Positions 26,631 to 35,430 of a stretch of 64,000 nt of DNA are shown piece after piece. The translations under genes were made by a program, and so were the position numbers. The notes beneath the pieces were generated by a model. The model was not told the DNA's origin. It was given only the letters and a program-made list of their open reading frames with translations, and did not search any database. Source of the DNA: Carnobacterium iners (GTDB lineage Bacteria; Bacillota; Bacilli; Lactobacillales; Carnobacteriaceae); assembly GCF_900177385.1 (NCBI RefSeq), contig NZ_FXBJ01000002.1, forward strand, positions 1,678,001 through 1,742,000. Direction: 5' to 3'. Numbering within the stretch: position 1 is the first letter of the stretch; each line of letters opens with the position of its first letter.

Positions 26631-27336
26631 TGATGAGCCCTTATCTAGAAACGAATTGACTTATTTATTAAAAAAATGTCCTGAAATAACGTCTATTGTC
26701 GAAGCAGAATCCATTGAAGAAGCATTAGAAAAGATGCTTTATCAACCAGTGGATCTCATCTTTTTAGACATTCATTTGACTAATGAAAGCGGATTGACCT
26801 TGGCAGATAAGGTCAATCAGTTGAAAAAACCGCCGCTTATTATTTTTGCAACAGCTTATGATGAATATGCCGTGAAAGCATTTGAACTAAATGCGCAAGA
26901 TTATGTCTTAAAGCCTTTCGAATTAAACCGTATCCAACAGGCAGTGACAAAAGCTTATCGACTAATTGATGCGAATAAAGAAAAAATAAAAGCAGTTAGC
27001 ATCTCTATTTCTACAACCTTACCTATTCAAGTAGAAGAATATATTTATATGGTTAAACAACGAGAAATCATCGCTTTAGAAGTTAAAAACGGAATAACGA
27101 CAGTGTACACCGTTCAAAAGGACTACCAGACGCGTGAGTCTCTAAGTGCCTTAGAGAAAAAATTAAGTCCTTCACACTTTATGCGCGTTCATCGTTCTTA
27201 TATCGTGCAACTAGAAGCTATCCAAGAAATCCAGCCGTGGTTTAATCATACGGTTCAAGTGACTATGAAAAACCAGTTAAAGATTCCTGTTAGTCGTTCG
27301 TATATAAAAGAGTTTAAAGAAAAAATGGGATTGTAA
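26611..27336 (+). CDS. lytR: LytR/LytTR-family response regulator
   Basis: 241 residues from ATG 26611, inside the end of lytS. The start is chosen because the receiver domain begins at MHTLLVDDEPLSRNEL. The phospho-acceptor Asp is in PVDLIFLDIHLTNESG, and the conserved Lys in YVLKPFELNR. The C-terminal LytTR DNA-binding domain (about 140-241) contains FMRVHRSYIVQL and IPVSRSYIKEFKEKM. It is the partner of LytS by overlap and order, and binds direct repeats in front of lrgAB-like targets elsewhere in the genome. Confidence 0.93.
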   Translation: MHTLLVDDEPLSRNELTYLLKKCPEITSIVEAESIEEALEKMLYQPVDLIFLDIHLTNESGLTLADKVNQLKKPPLIIFATAYDEYAVKAFELNAQDYVLKPFELNRIQQAVTKAYRLIDANKEKIKAVSISISTTLPIQVEEYIYMVKQREIIALEVKNGITTVYTVQKDYQTRESLSALEKKLSPSHFMRVHRSYIVQLEAIQEIQPWFNHTVQVTMKNQLKIPVSRSYIKEFKEKMGL

Positions 27337-27370
27337 AGCTCAAATGTTAGGAGTAAATAGCCTGTTCAAA

Positions 27371-27666
27371 GTTAGGATTACAGAAGATGACTTGACGGTT
27401 ACTCACGGTTTAGGTGACGCATTACAAAATGCCAATATAAAACAAGAGGAATAGAGGATTTTAATTGTGTTATGAAAGAATTTATTCGTTTTATGCTCCA
27501 GTTAATTTTGATAGATAGTCAATTGACTTATTATAATGGCTGCTACTGGTCCCAAATGGTACGTAAAATCTCTCAAGTTCCGATTATCTTTATTTCTTCT
27601 CGAAATGAAAATATGGGTAGCGTGATGGCCATTCGAATAAATTTTATCGTGAGAAGATTTTTTTAA
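27371..27666 (+). pseudogene. Remnant of a BceR-type response regulator
   Basis: Reading 27371-27454 gives VRITEDDLTVTHGLGDAL, matching the start of a receiver domain (acidic ED-D), then stops. In another frame from 27454 to 27666, EDFNCVMKEFIRF, then LILIDSQLTYYNGCYWSQ and VPIIFISSRNENMGSVMAI follow the receiver pattern of bacitracin-type regulators (phospho-Asp, YYNGYYWC, VPIIFISSR). The conserved Lys region and the whole DNA-binding half are missing. Multiple frame changes mean it is dead. Confidence 0.75.
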
Positions 27667-27689
27667 TGGACTAATTATTTGGGAAGGAA

Positions 27690-27895
27690 CAACAAGTTGA
27701 TGAGAAAAATAAGGAGCAACTAAATTACTTCATCTTTTGGCTACATCAAATTAAGACAGCTACCGTAACGATTAGCTTATTGCTACAACAGGCAGCACAA
27801 CTGGAAAAGCCGGTTATGCAACTGACTTAAAAGCAAGCTTTACTAACCAAATAGCTCTGCGTTATGAATCCAGGGAAATGATTCGAACTGAATAG
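27690..27895 (+). pseudogene. Remnant of a BceS-type histidine kinase
   Basis: From about 27699, DEKNKEQLNYFIFWLHQIKT followed by ATVTISLLLQQ reproduces the phospho-acceptor helix of intramembrane-sensing kinases (D-Y-x-x-x-W-x-HQIKTP). The Pro after KT is lost. A stop follows, and a second frame gives ALRYESREMIRTE, matching the next helix. The membrane domain and the ATPase domain are gone. Confidence 0.7.
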
Positions 27896-27919
27896 TATAG
27901 CACAAAGATTCTACTCGGA

Positions 27920-28119
27920 GACAGATTGTTTGGGTGTTTTTCTACCCATTCTCGTTGCCGTACTTCATAGTGCCTTTGCATATCCCGTTATCTAAAAAAC
28001 GTTAATTATCTTTTGAATGATGAATCAAAAATTATTGGTTCTCTCTATTATAAGTGTGTTTATCATCTTTAGTTTATTTATCGAATGACTTTAAAGATTT
28101 ATTACACGATTGTTAAATG
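27920..28119 (+). pseudogene. Remnant of the C-terminus of a BceB-type ABC permease
   Basis: LGVFLPILVAVLHSAFAYPVI at 27930-27992 matches the conserved 'ffxlPilvAxlHsxFA' segment near the end of bacitracin-type permeases. It is then broken by a stop. Further on, ISVFIIFSLFIE resembles the last membrane span. It is directly followed by the old operon terminator at 28120. Confidence 0.6.
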
Positions 28120-28166
28120 AATAAACGGACAGAAGACGCTAAGTCTTCTGTCCGTTTATTTTTTTA
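28120..28166 (+). terminator. Strong terminator behind the decayed Bce locus
   Basis: Perfect 18-bp stem AATAAACGGACAGAAGAC (28120-28137) / 28143-28160 with a 5-nt loop and a long T-run. Confidence 0.9.
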
Positions 28167-28400
28167 TCGTGATAAATAAAGAATACAAGAAAACTTTTTT
28201 TGTTCTATTTATCATTTATTTTTTTCTGAAAAATTCAGTTGAATTTTGTGTCTTTCTCCTGTAAAGTGGCCCTTGAGAGCATTTCTCACTTTATTAGTTT
28301 AATAAGCCATTTTATTTTGAACGGACTTTAAAAAAACGTTAAAGGAACAGGATAAGATAAAAAAAAGGTAAAAAGAGATTTTTTAAGAAGGAGAAGAAAG

Positions 28401-29498
28401 ATGAATGTATTTAAAAGTTCAAAATTATTGTTTTGGACGTTATGGTCTCTAGCCGCAGCGCTAACAATATTTATATCGACCAAGATTAGCTTCGTTTTTC
28501 AACCGTTATACGCACTATTTTCGACCCTTTTCGTTCCAGTTTTAATTGCAGGTTTTTTATTTTATCTAATGAACCCTCTTGTTAAACTGATTGAAAAAAG
28601 TAAACTAAAAAGAAATTATGCTGTTCTCATTGTAATGATTTTGGCTATTGGTGGGACGATTTCTTTTGGGATAAAAGTAGTTCCGTTATTATTAGAGCAA
28701 TTTAGTGAGCTCATTATTAATATTCCTACGATTATTTCTAATATCGAGATTCAAGCAGAAGATCTCAAACGAATTCCAGGACTTGAAAAAATTGATTATG
28801 AAGAAGTTTTATTGCGTTTAAACCTTTCATTAGATACGATTTCAAATACGGTGCTATCTTCTATTACAACAAGTATCAGTTCAATCCTTTCGACACTGAC
28901 CGGATTAGCAGTTGTATTAATCACAGTTCCAATTATTTTATTTTATCTCTTTTATGATGGTCGAAAATTTGCACCAGCTGTTGCTAGTCTGTTCCCAGCC
29001 AAATACAAAAATTATGCTATTGAATTGATGAGCCAAATGAATGATGTCGTCTCTGGTTATGTCAGTGGGAAAGGTCTAGCTAGTATCGTTGTTGGAATAT
29101 TAGTTTATATTGGGATTCTGTTTATTGGTTTACCGTATAGTTTATTGTTAGCCATTATCTGTGGAGCAACCAATATGATCCCTTATATCGGTCCTTTTAT
29201 CGGTGCGGCTCCAGCCTTTATTATTGGATTAACTATTTCACCAGGGAAAGCTCTTCTAGTAGCCCTTTTAATTGTGGTTATTCAACAAATAGATGCAAAT
29301 TTCTTAACACCGAAATTTGTCGGTGAAAGTTTGAATATTCATCCCTTAACGATTATTGTTGTTTTATTAGTGGCAGGAAAAATAGCTGGTATTGTGGGAA
29401 TCATTTTTGGAGTACCTGGCTTTGCCGTAGTCAAAACAATTATCATTTATGTCAAGAAAGTAATTTTAGAAGAGAAAAAAAAGGTTAAACCCGTTTAA
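28401..29498 (+). CDS. AI-2E family transporter (PerM/YtvI-like)
   Basis: 365 residues, about 8 membrane spans. It shows the family's GPFIGAAPAFIIGL, QQIDANFLTPKFVGESLNIHPL and the final VAGKIAGIVGIIFGVPGFAVVK. A soluble segment after the second span (about residues 85-150) is typical. Members export small molecules such as AI-2 or act as Na+/H+ antiporters, so the substrate cannot be fixed by sequence. Ribosome-binding site GAAGGAGAAG. A 280-bp leader separates it from the decayed Bce locus; within it TAAAGTG/CACTTTA at about 28263-28293 is a possible small hairpin. Confidence 0.87.
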   Translation: MNVFKSSKLLFWTLWSLAAALTIFISTKISFVFQPLYALFSTLFVPVLIAGFLFYLMNPLVKLIEKSKLKRNYAVLIVMILAIGGTISFGIKVVPLLLEQFSELIINIPTIISNIEIQAEDLKRIPGLEKIDYEEVLLRLNLSLDTISNTVLSSITTSISSILSTLTGLAVVLITVPIILFYLFYDGRKFAPAVASLFPAKYKNYAIELMSQMNDVVSGYVSGKGLASIVVGILVYIGILFIGLPYSLLLAIICGATNMIPYIGPFIGAAPAFIIGLTISPGKALLVALLIVVIQQIDANFLTPKFVGESLNIHPLTIIVVLLVAGKIAGIVGIIFGVPGFAVVKTIIIYVKKVILEEKKKVKPV

Positions 29499-29516
29499 GG
29501 TTTGCCTTTTTTTTCT
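29481..29516 (+). terminator. Terminator overlapping the end of the AI-2E transporter gene
   Basis: AAAAGGTTAAACC pairs with GGTTTGCCTTTT with one bulge around the stop codon, then a T-run. Confidence 0.6.
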
Positions 29517-29918
29517 TATTCTTTATAAAAACAGAAATATAGTGTTTTTTAGCAGTCTTTCTCGTTAAAAAGACCATTAAACTTTATCCTATAAAGAACC
29601 TTTTTTTAATAAATATGGATATAAAAAAAGTTAAACGCTTACTTATTTATTTTTTGTGAAAAAAAGAACATAAACGACTTGACATCTTTTTTTGTTTATT
29701 AGATACTAAGAAAGCATTAGTGAATATGTTAACGATGTGTTGCACTTATAGTTAATTTTTAAAGAAATAACGGCTATTTAGGAAAGGTGAAAAAGAAAGA
29801 AAATACTAAAGTCTTATTTATTATTTGTTTGAAAAAAATTGTACAATTAACAAGGTTTAATTTATATTAGTTTAATCAATCGTTAAAAGATAAGCTATCT
29901 TATTTAGGAGGAATTTAT
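29517..29918. other. Long leader region before the IIC/D-LDH operon
   Basis: About 400 bp without a gene. It contains a good promoter (see 29679-29707) and a transcribed leader of about 200 nt, unusually long. AGATAAGCTATCT at about 29888 is a short palindrome near the ribosome-binding site. AGTTAAACGCTTACTT at about 29629 is a partial cre-like sequence. No riboswitch fold was recognised. Confidence 0.4.
29679..29707 (+). promoter_or_regulatory. Sigma-A promoter of the IIC/D-LDH operon
   Basis: Consensus -35 TTGACA (29679-29684), 17-bp spacer, GATACT (29702-29707). Confidence 0.65.
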
Positions 29919-30980
29919 ATGTCAGAAAACGAAACGAAATTATCAGGGAAAGTATTTTTAAACCGTGTCCTAGCCGGAACAGCAACAGGGATTGTTGTTG
30001 GGTTGATACCAAATGCTATTTTAGGAGAACTATTTAAATTTTTAGGAACAAAAATGGACATCTTTATCTCATTATTACACGTTGTTCAAGGATTCCAGTA
30101 TTCTGTACCGATTATTGTTGGTGTTTTAATTGCGATGCAATTTAAATTAAACCCTATGCAAACTATTATTGTTGGTGCTGCAGCCTTAGTTGGTTCAGGT
30201 GCGTATGTTATTAATGAAGGTGCCTTTATGCTTGTGGGTATCGGTGATTTAATCAATACGATGCTAACCGCTTCGTTAGCCGTTATCTTAGTAATGGCTA
30301 TTGGCAATAAACTAGGCTCAATGACAATCTTATTGCTTCCTATTCTAGCCGGTGCTGGAGCAGGTGCGGTTGGTTCGTTCACTCTTCCTTACGTAAAAAT
30401 GATTACTTCAACAATTGGTTCTTTGATTAATAGTTTTACTGAATTGCAACCTATCTTAATGAGTATTTTAATTGCTATTTCATTTTCAATTATTATTATT
30501 TCACCCATTTCAACCGTTGCAATTGCGACAGCTATTGGTCTTTCAGGACTTGCATCAGGTGCAGCAAATATCGGTGTCTGTGCTGCAGCGGCTTCATTAG
30601 TTGTTGGATCAATGAAGGTAAATAGTATCGGAGTAACTTCTTCAGTAGGTTTAGGCGCAATGAAAATGATGATGCCAAACTTAATCAAACACCCCATTAT
30701 TGTTTTGCCACTTGCAATTAGTGCAACAATCAGTGGAATTTTTGCAGCAATCTTTAATATTCGAGGAACACCCTTCTCAGCTGGTTTTGGATTCTCAGGT
30801 TTAGTTGGACCAATCAATGCGATTAAGTTTATGGAAGGCAGTACCATTGCAAACTTCGGAGTAGCTGTGTTGGCTTTCTTTGTTATCCCCTTTGCTAGTG
30901 CATTGCTTGTAGATTTCGTTTTATGTAAAGTACTAAAAGTATACGATAAAGACATCTTCAAATTTTTTACAGCAAAATAA
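29919..30980 (+). CDS. PTS IIC-like membrane transporter (PTS_EIIC_2 family)
   Basis: 353 residues, about 9-10 membrane spans, glycine- and alanine-rich. The motifs LAGTATGIVVGLIPNAILGE, VVQGFQYSVPIIVGVLIAMQF, GAGAGAVGSFTLPYVKM and GFGFSGLVGPINAIKFM are those of the stand-alone IIC-type proteins of Firmicutes that come without IIA or IIB. Such orphans may act as ordinary permeases. The next gene, 41 bp downstream, is a D-2-hydroxyacid dehydrogenase, which hints at transport of a hydroxy- or keto-acid, but this is inference. Ribosome-binding site TTAGGAGGA. Confidence 0.75.
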   Translation: MSENETKLSGKVFLNRVLAGTATGIVVGLIPNAILGELFKFLGTKMDIFISLLHVVQGFQYSVPIIVGVLIAMQFKLNPMQTIIVGAAALVGSGAYVINEGAFMLVGIGDLINTMLTASLAVILVMAIGNKLGSMTILLLPILAGAGAGAVGSFTLPYVKMITSTIGSLINSFTELQPILMSILIAISFSIIIISPISTVAIATAIGLSGLASGAANIGVCAAAASLVVGSMKVNSIGVTSSVGLGAMKMMMPNLIKHPIIVLPLAISATISGIFAAIFNIRGTPFSAGFGFSGLVGPINAIKFMEGSTIANFGVAVLAFFVIPFASALLVDFVLCKVLKVYDKDIFKFFTAK

Positions 30981-31021
30981 AAAACAGCTGACAAAAATAA
31001 ATCATAATGGAGGAATTTTAA

Positions 31022-32014
31022 GTGAACTTAATTATGTTTGGTACACGTGAAGATGAAAGAGACGCTGCGATGGTGTGGAGTGAAAAAACAGGAGTGATAG
31101 TTGATACTGTAACCGAAATCTTAACCATGGAGACTCTTGATAAAGTAAAAGGCAAAGACGGTATTTTAATCCAACAAACCGGTAAATTAAATGAAAAAAT
31201 TTATCCAGCATTAGCAGAAATGGGTATTAAGCAATTGGCTACCCGTTCAGCTGGTTACGATATGTTTGATTTAAAATTAGCTAAAGAAAATGGCTTATTT
31301 ATCACAAATGTACCGGCTTACTCACCAAATGCGATTGCTGAATTTGCGGTAACAGCTTCATTAAATATGATTCGCCATATGGATTTAATTAAAAAGAATG
31401 TTGAAAAACATGACTTCAGTTGGAATAAAGCGATTCTTAGTAGAGAAGTACGTTCAATGAAAATCGGAATCGTTGGAACAGGTCGTATTGGTCGTATTAC
31501 TGGTGAATTGTTTGCGGGTTTTGGTGCAGAGATTCTAGGATTTGACCTGTATCCAAATGATGAAGCACGCAAATTCATGAGATACACTGATACACTTGAA
31601 GAATTAGTTAGAGAAGTTGACTTGATTTCTATTCATATGCCGGCAACCGATGACAATTTCCATTTATTTAACAAAGAGTTGTTTGCACAAATGAAAGACG
31701 GTTCATTCTTAATCAATACAGCAAGAGGAACAATCGTCAAAACCGATGATTTACTTGAAGCGCTAGAAAGCAATAAATTAGCTGGTGCTGCTCTAGATAC
31801 CTATGAAAATGAACATTTATTTGTTAATAAAGACTTAAAAGGCGCAGCAATTGATGACGAGATCTTTAACGCATTAATGGCAAGAGAAGATATTTTCTAT
31901 ACGCCTCATATCGCCTTTTATACGGAGACGGCTGTTGAGAACCTAGTAGAAGGATCATTAGATGCGACTCGTAATATTTTAACAACTGGTGAAAGTGCCT
32001 TTGAAATAAAATAA
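31022..32014 (+). CDS. D-lactate dehydrogenase (D-2-hydroxyacid dehydrogenase family)
   Basis: 330 residues from GTG 31022 (GGAGG 8-9 bp before), cytoplasmic NAD-dependent enzyme reducing pyruvate to D-lactate or a related 2-keto acid. Substrate and catalytic motifs: LATRSAGYDMFDL (Arg binding the carboxylate region), the NAD fold GIVGTGRIGRITGE, INTARGTIVKTDDLLEAL, AALDTYENE (catalytic Glu region) and TPHIAFYTETAV with the catalytic His. Length matches D-LDH/HicDH (330-335). Whether it prefers pyruvate or branched 2-ketoacids (D-HicDH) cannot be decided. Second gene of the operon, followed by a terminator. Confidence 0.9.
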   Translation: MNLIMFGTREDERDAAMVWSEKTGVIVDTVTEILTMETLDKVKGKDGILIQQTGKLNEKIYPALAEMGIKQLATRSAGYDMFDLKLAKENGLFITNVPAYSPNAIAEFAVTASLNMIRHMDLIKKNVEKHDFSWNKAILSREVRSMKIGIVGTGRIGRITGELFAGFGAEILGFDLYPNDEARKFMRYTDTLEELVREVDLISIHMPATDDNFHLFNKELFAQMKDGSFLINTARGTIVKTDDLLEALESNKLAGAALDTYENEHLFVNKDLKGAAIDDEIFNALMAREDIFYTPHIAFYTETAVENLVEGSLDATRNILTTGESAFEIK

Positions 32015-32029
32015 AGCTAGTATAAACGA

Positions 32030-32079
32030 AAAAGAAGGAAGTTAGCCTAATTTCAATGGGCTGCTTGCTTCTTTTTTTT
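32030..32079 (+). terminator. Terminator of the IIC/D-LDH operon
   Basis: AAAGAAGGAAG pairs with CTTGCTTCTTT (one mismatch) with an inner TAGCC/GGGCT pairing, ending in eight T. Confidence 0.75.
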
Positions 32080-32092
32080 CACCTAAAATAGT

Positions 32093-32140
32093 AGCGTAAA
32101 TTTAGTTAAAATATGTAGCAGCGTAAATTTAATTAAAATA
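32093..32140 (+). repeat. Two direct repeats before the MacAB-like operon
   Basis: AGCGTAAATTTAGTTAAAAT (from 32093) and AGCGTAAATTTAATTAAAAT (from 32120) differ at one base and are 27 bp apart. That is close to two and a half helical turns, and it is the arrangement of a regulator's paired site. They lie 170-220 bp before the adaptor gene. Confidence 0.65.
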
Positions 32141-32311
32141 ACGATAGAAATAGAAACGAAAATAGGGTATGATGCTAGCAGAACAATTAAATAAAGCAAA
32201 TTTTTTTTAGGCAGTAGGCAACTAAAAAAAAGTGAGAGGAGCTAACAAGAATTACATAGAAAAGCTAAACTTGTTAAAAACTGAACGAGTAACCAATAAG
32301 GGAGAATGAAG

Positions 32312-33448
32312 ATGAAAAAGAAAATTGGTATCGCATTAGGAATAATTATAGTTACCGTTATTGCAGTTCTTGTTTCACAAAAAGTGCTTTCCTCAAAAGA
32401 AGTCGTTGTAGAAGAAATAGAAGATCCTTACGGTATAGAATATTTCACAGTTCCAAGTATGGAACAAGTTTTTGTTAATGGAACAGTCAAACCAGAACAA
32501 TCACAAGAGTTTCGTAAAGAAGAAGCTTATGGAGTGATGGGCGATTTACAAGTGAAAAATGGTGAAACAGTAGAAAAAGGAAAATTATTTTATACCTATG
32601 AAAATACAGAAGTAGCAACCCAACTAAGCGATACGACTAACCAAGTTGCTAGAATGGAAACGCAACGTTCAAATGCAATCTACAAAAGAGATTTAGCGAT
32701 TAAAAATTGGAATAAGTTACCTGAAGAAGAACGAACTCAAACACTAGAAGAAATAAAAATGGACATGAGCACCGATGATTTAGATGCAGAAATAACAGAA
32801 ATGTACAACAATTTGGTTTCTTTAAAGGAACAAAGGTACAAAGAAATAGTTGCTCCTTTTACAGGAAAAGTATATGTACCGGAAGTGAAAGATGCTGAAT
32901 CTCCAATTCTGAAATTAATTTCAGATCAGTTTTATGTAGCCGGTACAGTCAATGAAAAAGACGTTGGCAAGCTAGCCAGCGAGCAAATAGCTGATATTAA
33001 AGTTATTTCTAATGATTATGCTGTTACAGGTAAAGTGAGTTTTATTGATTTAAACCCAACAGAAGATGGTGCTCAAGAAGGGGACTATGGCCAAACGTCA
33101 ACAATGTCTAGTTACCCAGTTAAACTTTCTCTAGACACATTAGAAGGCATTCGCAATGGCTATCATGTTCAAGCGGTTGTGAATATTGGAAAAGAACTAA
33201 TTGCCATTCCGACAAAAGCGATTCATGAAGAAGATAAAGTCTATTACGTTTTAGTAAATGATTTTGGAACAGTTGTGAGACGCATTATTCAACTAGGTAA
33301 AGAAGAAGGAGAAAATACTATTGTAACGAGCGGGTTAGAAGCAGAAGACCAAATTATTCTATCATCAAAAGTTCCTGTTGAAGAAGGTCAATTGCTTAAT
33401 GAAGCGACTGATTTAGAAGCAATGGATTCTATGACTATGGAAGAATAG
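32312..33448 (+). CDS. MacA-like efflux adaptor (HlyD/RND periplasmic adaptor family)
   Basis: 378 residues from ATG 32312 (AAGGGAG 7 bp upstream; ATG 32306 is too close). An N-terminal membrane anchor (KIGIALGIIIVTVIAVLVS) is followed by a lipoyl-like half (GDLQVKNGETVEKGKLFYTYENTEV, given here as the stretch at residues 72-98). A short coiled coil comes next, then the second lipoyl half (IVAPFTGKVYVPEV) and beta-barrel domains. This is the Gram-positive MacA/YknX type, working with an ATPase and an FtsX-type permease outside the cytoplasmic membrane. First gene of three. Confidence 0.87.
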   Translation: MKKKIGIALGIIIVTVIAVLVSQKVLSSKEVVVEEIEDPYGIEYFTVPSMEQVFVNGTVKPEQSQEFRKEEAYGVMGDLQVKNGETVEKGKLFYTYENTEVATQLSDTTNQVARMETQRSNAIYKRDLAIKNWNKLPEEERTQTLEEIKMDMSTDDLDAEITEMYNNLVSLKEQRYKEIVAPFTGKVYVPEVKDAESPILKLISDQFYVAGTVNEKDVGKLASEQIADIKVISNDYAVTGKVSFIDLNPTEDGAQEGDYGQTSTMSSYPVKLSLDTLEGIRNGYHVQAVVNIGKELIAIPTKAIHEEDKVYYVLVNDFGTVVRRIIQLGKEEGENTIVTSGLEAEDQIILSSKVPVEEGQLLNEATDLEAMDSMTMEE

Positions 33449-33460
33449 GTGATGGTTGCG

Positions 33461-34168
33461 ATGGAAAAAATAGAAACAACTAAACCGCTTATTGAATTAA
33501 TAAATGTAACAAAGACATTTAAACGTGGCAAACAAGAAGTCACCATTTTAAAAGGATTAGACTTAAAAATTTACGAAGGTGAATTTATTATGATTATGGG
33601 GAAATCAGGTAGTGGTAAGACAACCCTGATGAATATTATTGGTTTTCTAGACCGTATTAGTTCTGGCATCTTTCATTTTCGTGGCGAAGATGTTTCTTCT
33701 TTAAATGAAAATAAAAAATCTGATTATCGCAATGCTTTTTTCGGCTTTGTCTTTCAACAATTCTTTTTAATCGAAGCGCTAAATGTCCAACAAAATGTTG
33801 AATTGCCAATGGTCTATAAAGGAGTTCACCAAGCAAAAGAGAAAAAAGCAAAAGCGCAACACTTTTTAGATTTAGTCGGTATTGGCGAGAAAATGAAAGA
33901 TAAAACAACGGAACTTTCTGGTGGGCAACAACAACGTGTAGCGATTGCACGCGCATTAGTTAACGATCCCTTATTGATTATGGCAGATGAACCAACTGGT
34001 GCACTCGATAGTGAAACGGGTAAAGTCATTATGGATACGTTAAAACAGTTAAATGAAGAAGGAAAAACGATTGTTATGGTTACCCATGATAGCGACTTGA
34101 CGGCCTATGCATCAAGGGTAATCTACATGAAAGATGGTTGTTTTGAAGAAGAGGTGAAAAAGCTATGA
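33461..34168 (+). CDS. MacB-type ABC transporter ATP-binding protein
   Basis: 235 residues from ATG 33461 (AGGTGA 8 bp upstream; GTG 33449 and ATG 33452 are alternatives). Walker [11 protein letters not shown]-loop FVFQQFFL, signature [15 protein letters not shown], Walker [14 protein letters not shown] and switch His in VMVTHDSDL are complete. LolD/MacB-like subgroup, pairing with the permease that overlaps it by 4 bp. Likely exports an antimicrobial peptide or toxic compound; substrate unknown. Confidence 0.93.
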   Translation: MEKIETTKPLIELINVTKTFKRGKQEVTILKGLDLKIYEGEFIMIMGKSGSGKTTLMNIIGFLDRISSGIFHFRGEDVSSLNENKKSDYRNAFFGFVFQQFFLIEALNVQQNVELPMVYKGVHQAKEKKAKAQHFLDLVGIGEKMKDKTTELSGGQQQRVAIARALVNDPLLIMADEPTGALDSETGKVIMDTLKQLNEEGKTIVMVTHDSDLTAYASRVIYMKDGCFEEEVKKL

Positions 34169-35403
34169 TACGAAATATTTTAATGAGTACTTTTTTAAGC
34201 CTTAAAGCGCATAAATTGAGAGTATTCCTAACCATGCTGGGCATTATTATTGGGATTGCTTCTGTGGTTACGATTGCAGCTTTAGGAGAAGGAATCAGGC
34301 AGCAAACAATTTCTCTAGCTGATTCAACGAATTCTAATGAAGTTAAGATTCAATATGTCATGCCGATGTCTGAAGATCCGACCTATTATGAAGAATCCAC
34401 CTTTGCTTTTTCAAGAGTAGATATGAAGCGAGTTCAAAAGGCAACTGGCGTAACTTCTATTTTACCTGACTATGGAGAAGGGATGGGAATGGGTAGTTCG
34501 GTTGAAATCATTAGTGCTGATTTTAATTATTTCGGACAACAGTCTTCTCTTCAATTAACGCCCTATAGTGAAGATCATACAATCTTATATGGCAGAAATC
34601 TAACAGCAGCAGATGCTAATCATGACGTGATTGTGCTATCTCATGACGTATTTGACTATGGGATTATCATTGATAACCCAGAAGACATGATTGGACAGGC
34701 TATTTCATTAAATGGCTACATGTATCAAGTAGTTGGAATCAAAACACCTTATGATTACGATAATACGCCATTGACTGGTGGAGGGGATGATTACTTGACC
34801 GCTTCTTCATCAATAGTCCCGCGTTCTTCTTACAATGATTTAACGAAATACAAACCGATTGTCGGATTAAAGATTAAATTTGACGGGAGCAGCGATCGTT
34901 ATGCTGCAACAGAAGAGATTATTCAAGAATTAGTTGAAACCTATCCTGATGAACAGGGAACCTTTGAAGAAGATCGATCAAATGAAGAAATGCAACAAGA
35001 AATGGAAACTTATATGGCTGGGATTGTTAATTTCTTGATGGCGATAACTGCTATTTCACTTTTAGTAGGTGGAATTGGCGTGATGAATATCATGTATGTA
35101 TCGGTTACTGAACGTAAACGTGAAATTGGGATACGTCGTGCTATCGGAGCTAAGCCTCGGACCATTTTATTTCAATTTATCCTTGAAGCAGCGTTTATTA
35201 CTTTCATTGGTGGATTATTAGGCTTGGTTTCAGGATATGGTATTGCGATACTAGCAGGTAGTTTTATGGATCTTGAACCAGTCTTAACCATGCAAACTAT
35301 TTTATTATCAACATCTGTTTCTGTTTTAACGGGATTATTTTTTGGTATTATGCCAGCTGTTAATGCTGCAAAAATGGATCCCATCAAAGCTATTTATCAC
35401 TAA
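34165..35403 (+). CDS. MacB-type ABC permease (FtsX family)
   Basis: 412 residues: first membrane span LRVFLTMLGIIIGIASVVTI at residues about 15-35, an extracellular MacB core domain of about 230 residues, then three C-terminal spans. The last part has GGIGVMNIMYVSVTERKREI followed by GIRRAIGAKP, the FtsX/MacB hallmark. The ATG overlaps the ATPase gene by 4 bp, so the set is translationally coupled. It forms the tripartite exporter with the adaptor upstream. Confidence 0.93.
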   Translation: MIRNILMSTFLSLKAHKLRVFLTMLGIIIGIASVVTIAALGEGIRQQTISLADSTNSNEVKIQYVMPMSEDPTYYEESTFAFSRVDMKRVQKATGVTSILPDYGEGMGMGSSVEIISADFNYFGQQSSLQLTPYSEDHTILYGRNLTAADANHDVIVLSHDVFDYGIIIDNPEDMIGQAISLNGYMYQVVGIKTPYDYDNTPLTGGGDDYLTASSSIVPRSSYNDLTKYKPIVGLKIKFDGSSDRYAATEEIIQELVETYPDEQGTFEEDRSNEEMQQEMETYMAGIVNFLMAITAISLLVGGIGVMNIMYVSVTERKREIGIRRAIGAKPRTILFQFILEAAFITFIGGLLGLVSGYGIAILAGSFMDLEPVLTMQTILLSTSVSVLTGLFFGIMPAVNAAKMDPIKAIYH

Positions 35404-35430
35404 TTCTGTTCACTTAGTATAGGAGGAAAA

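Noticed and set aside
29629-29644. AGTTAAACGCTTACTT as a cre site
   Set aside because: Three mismatches to the consensus, including the first TG and the last A. Too weak to list separately.
30389-30994. Reverse-strand open frame of 201 codons opposite the IIC gene
   Set aside because: A mirror frame of a highly hydrophobic gene, rich in Ile, Ala and Pro. The forward gene has clear family motifs and a good start.
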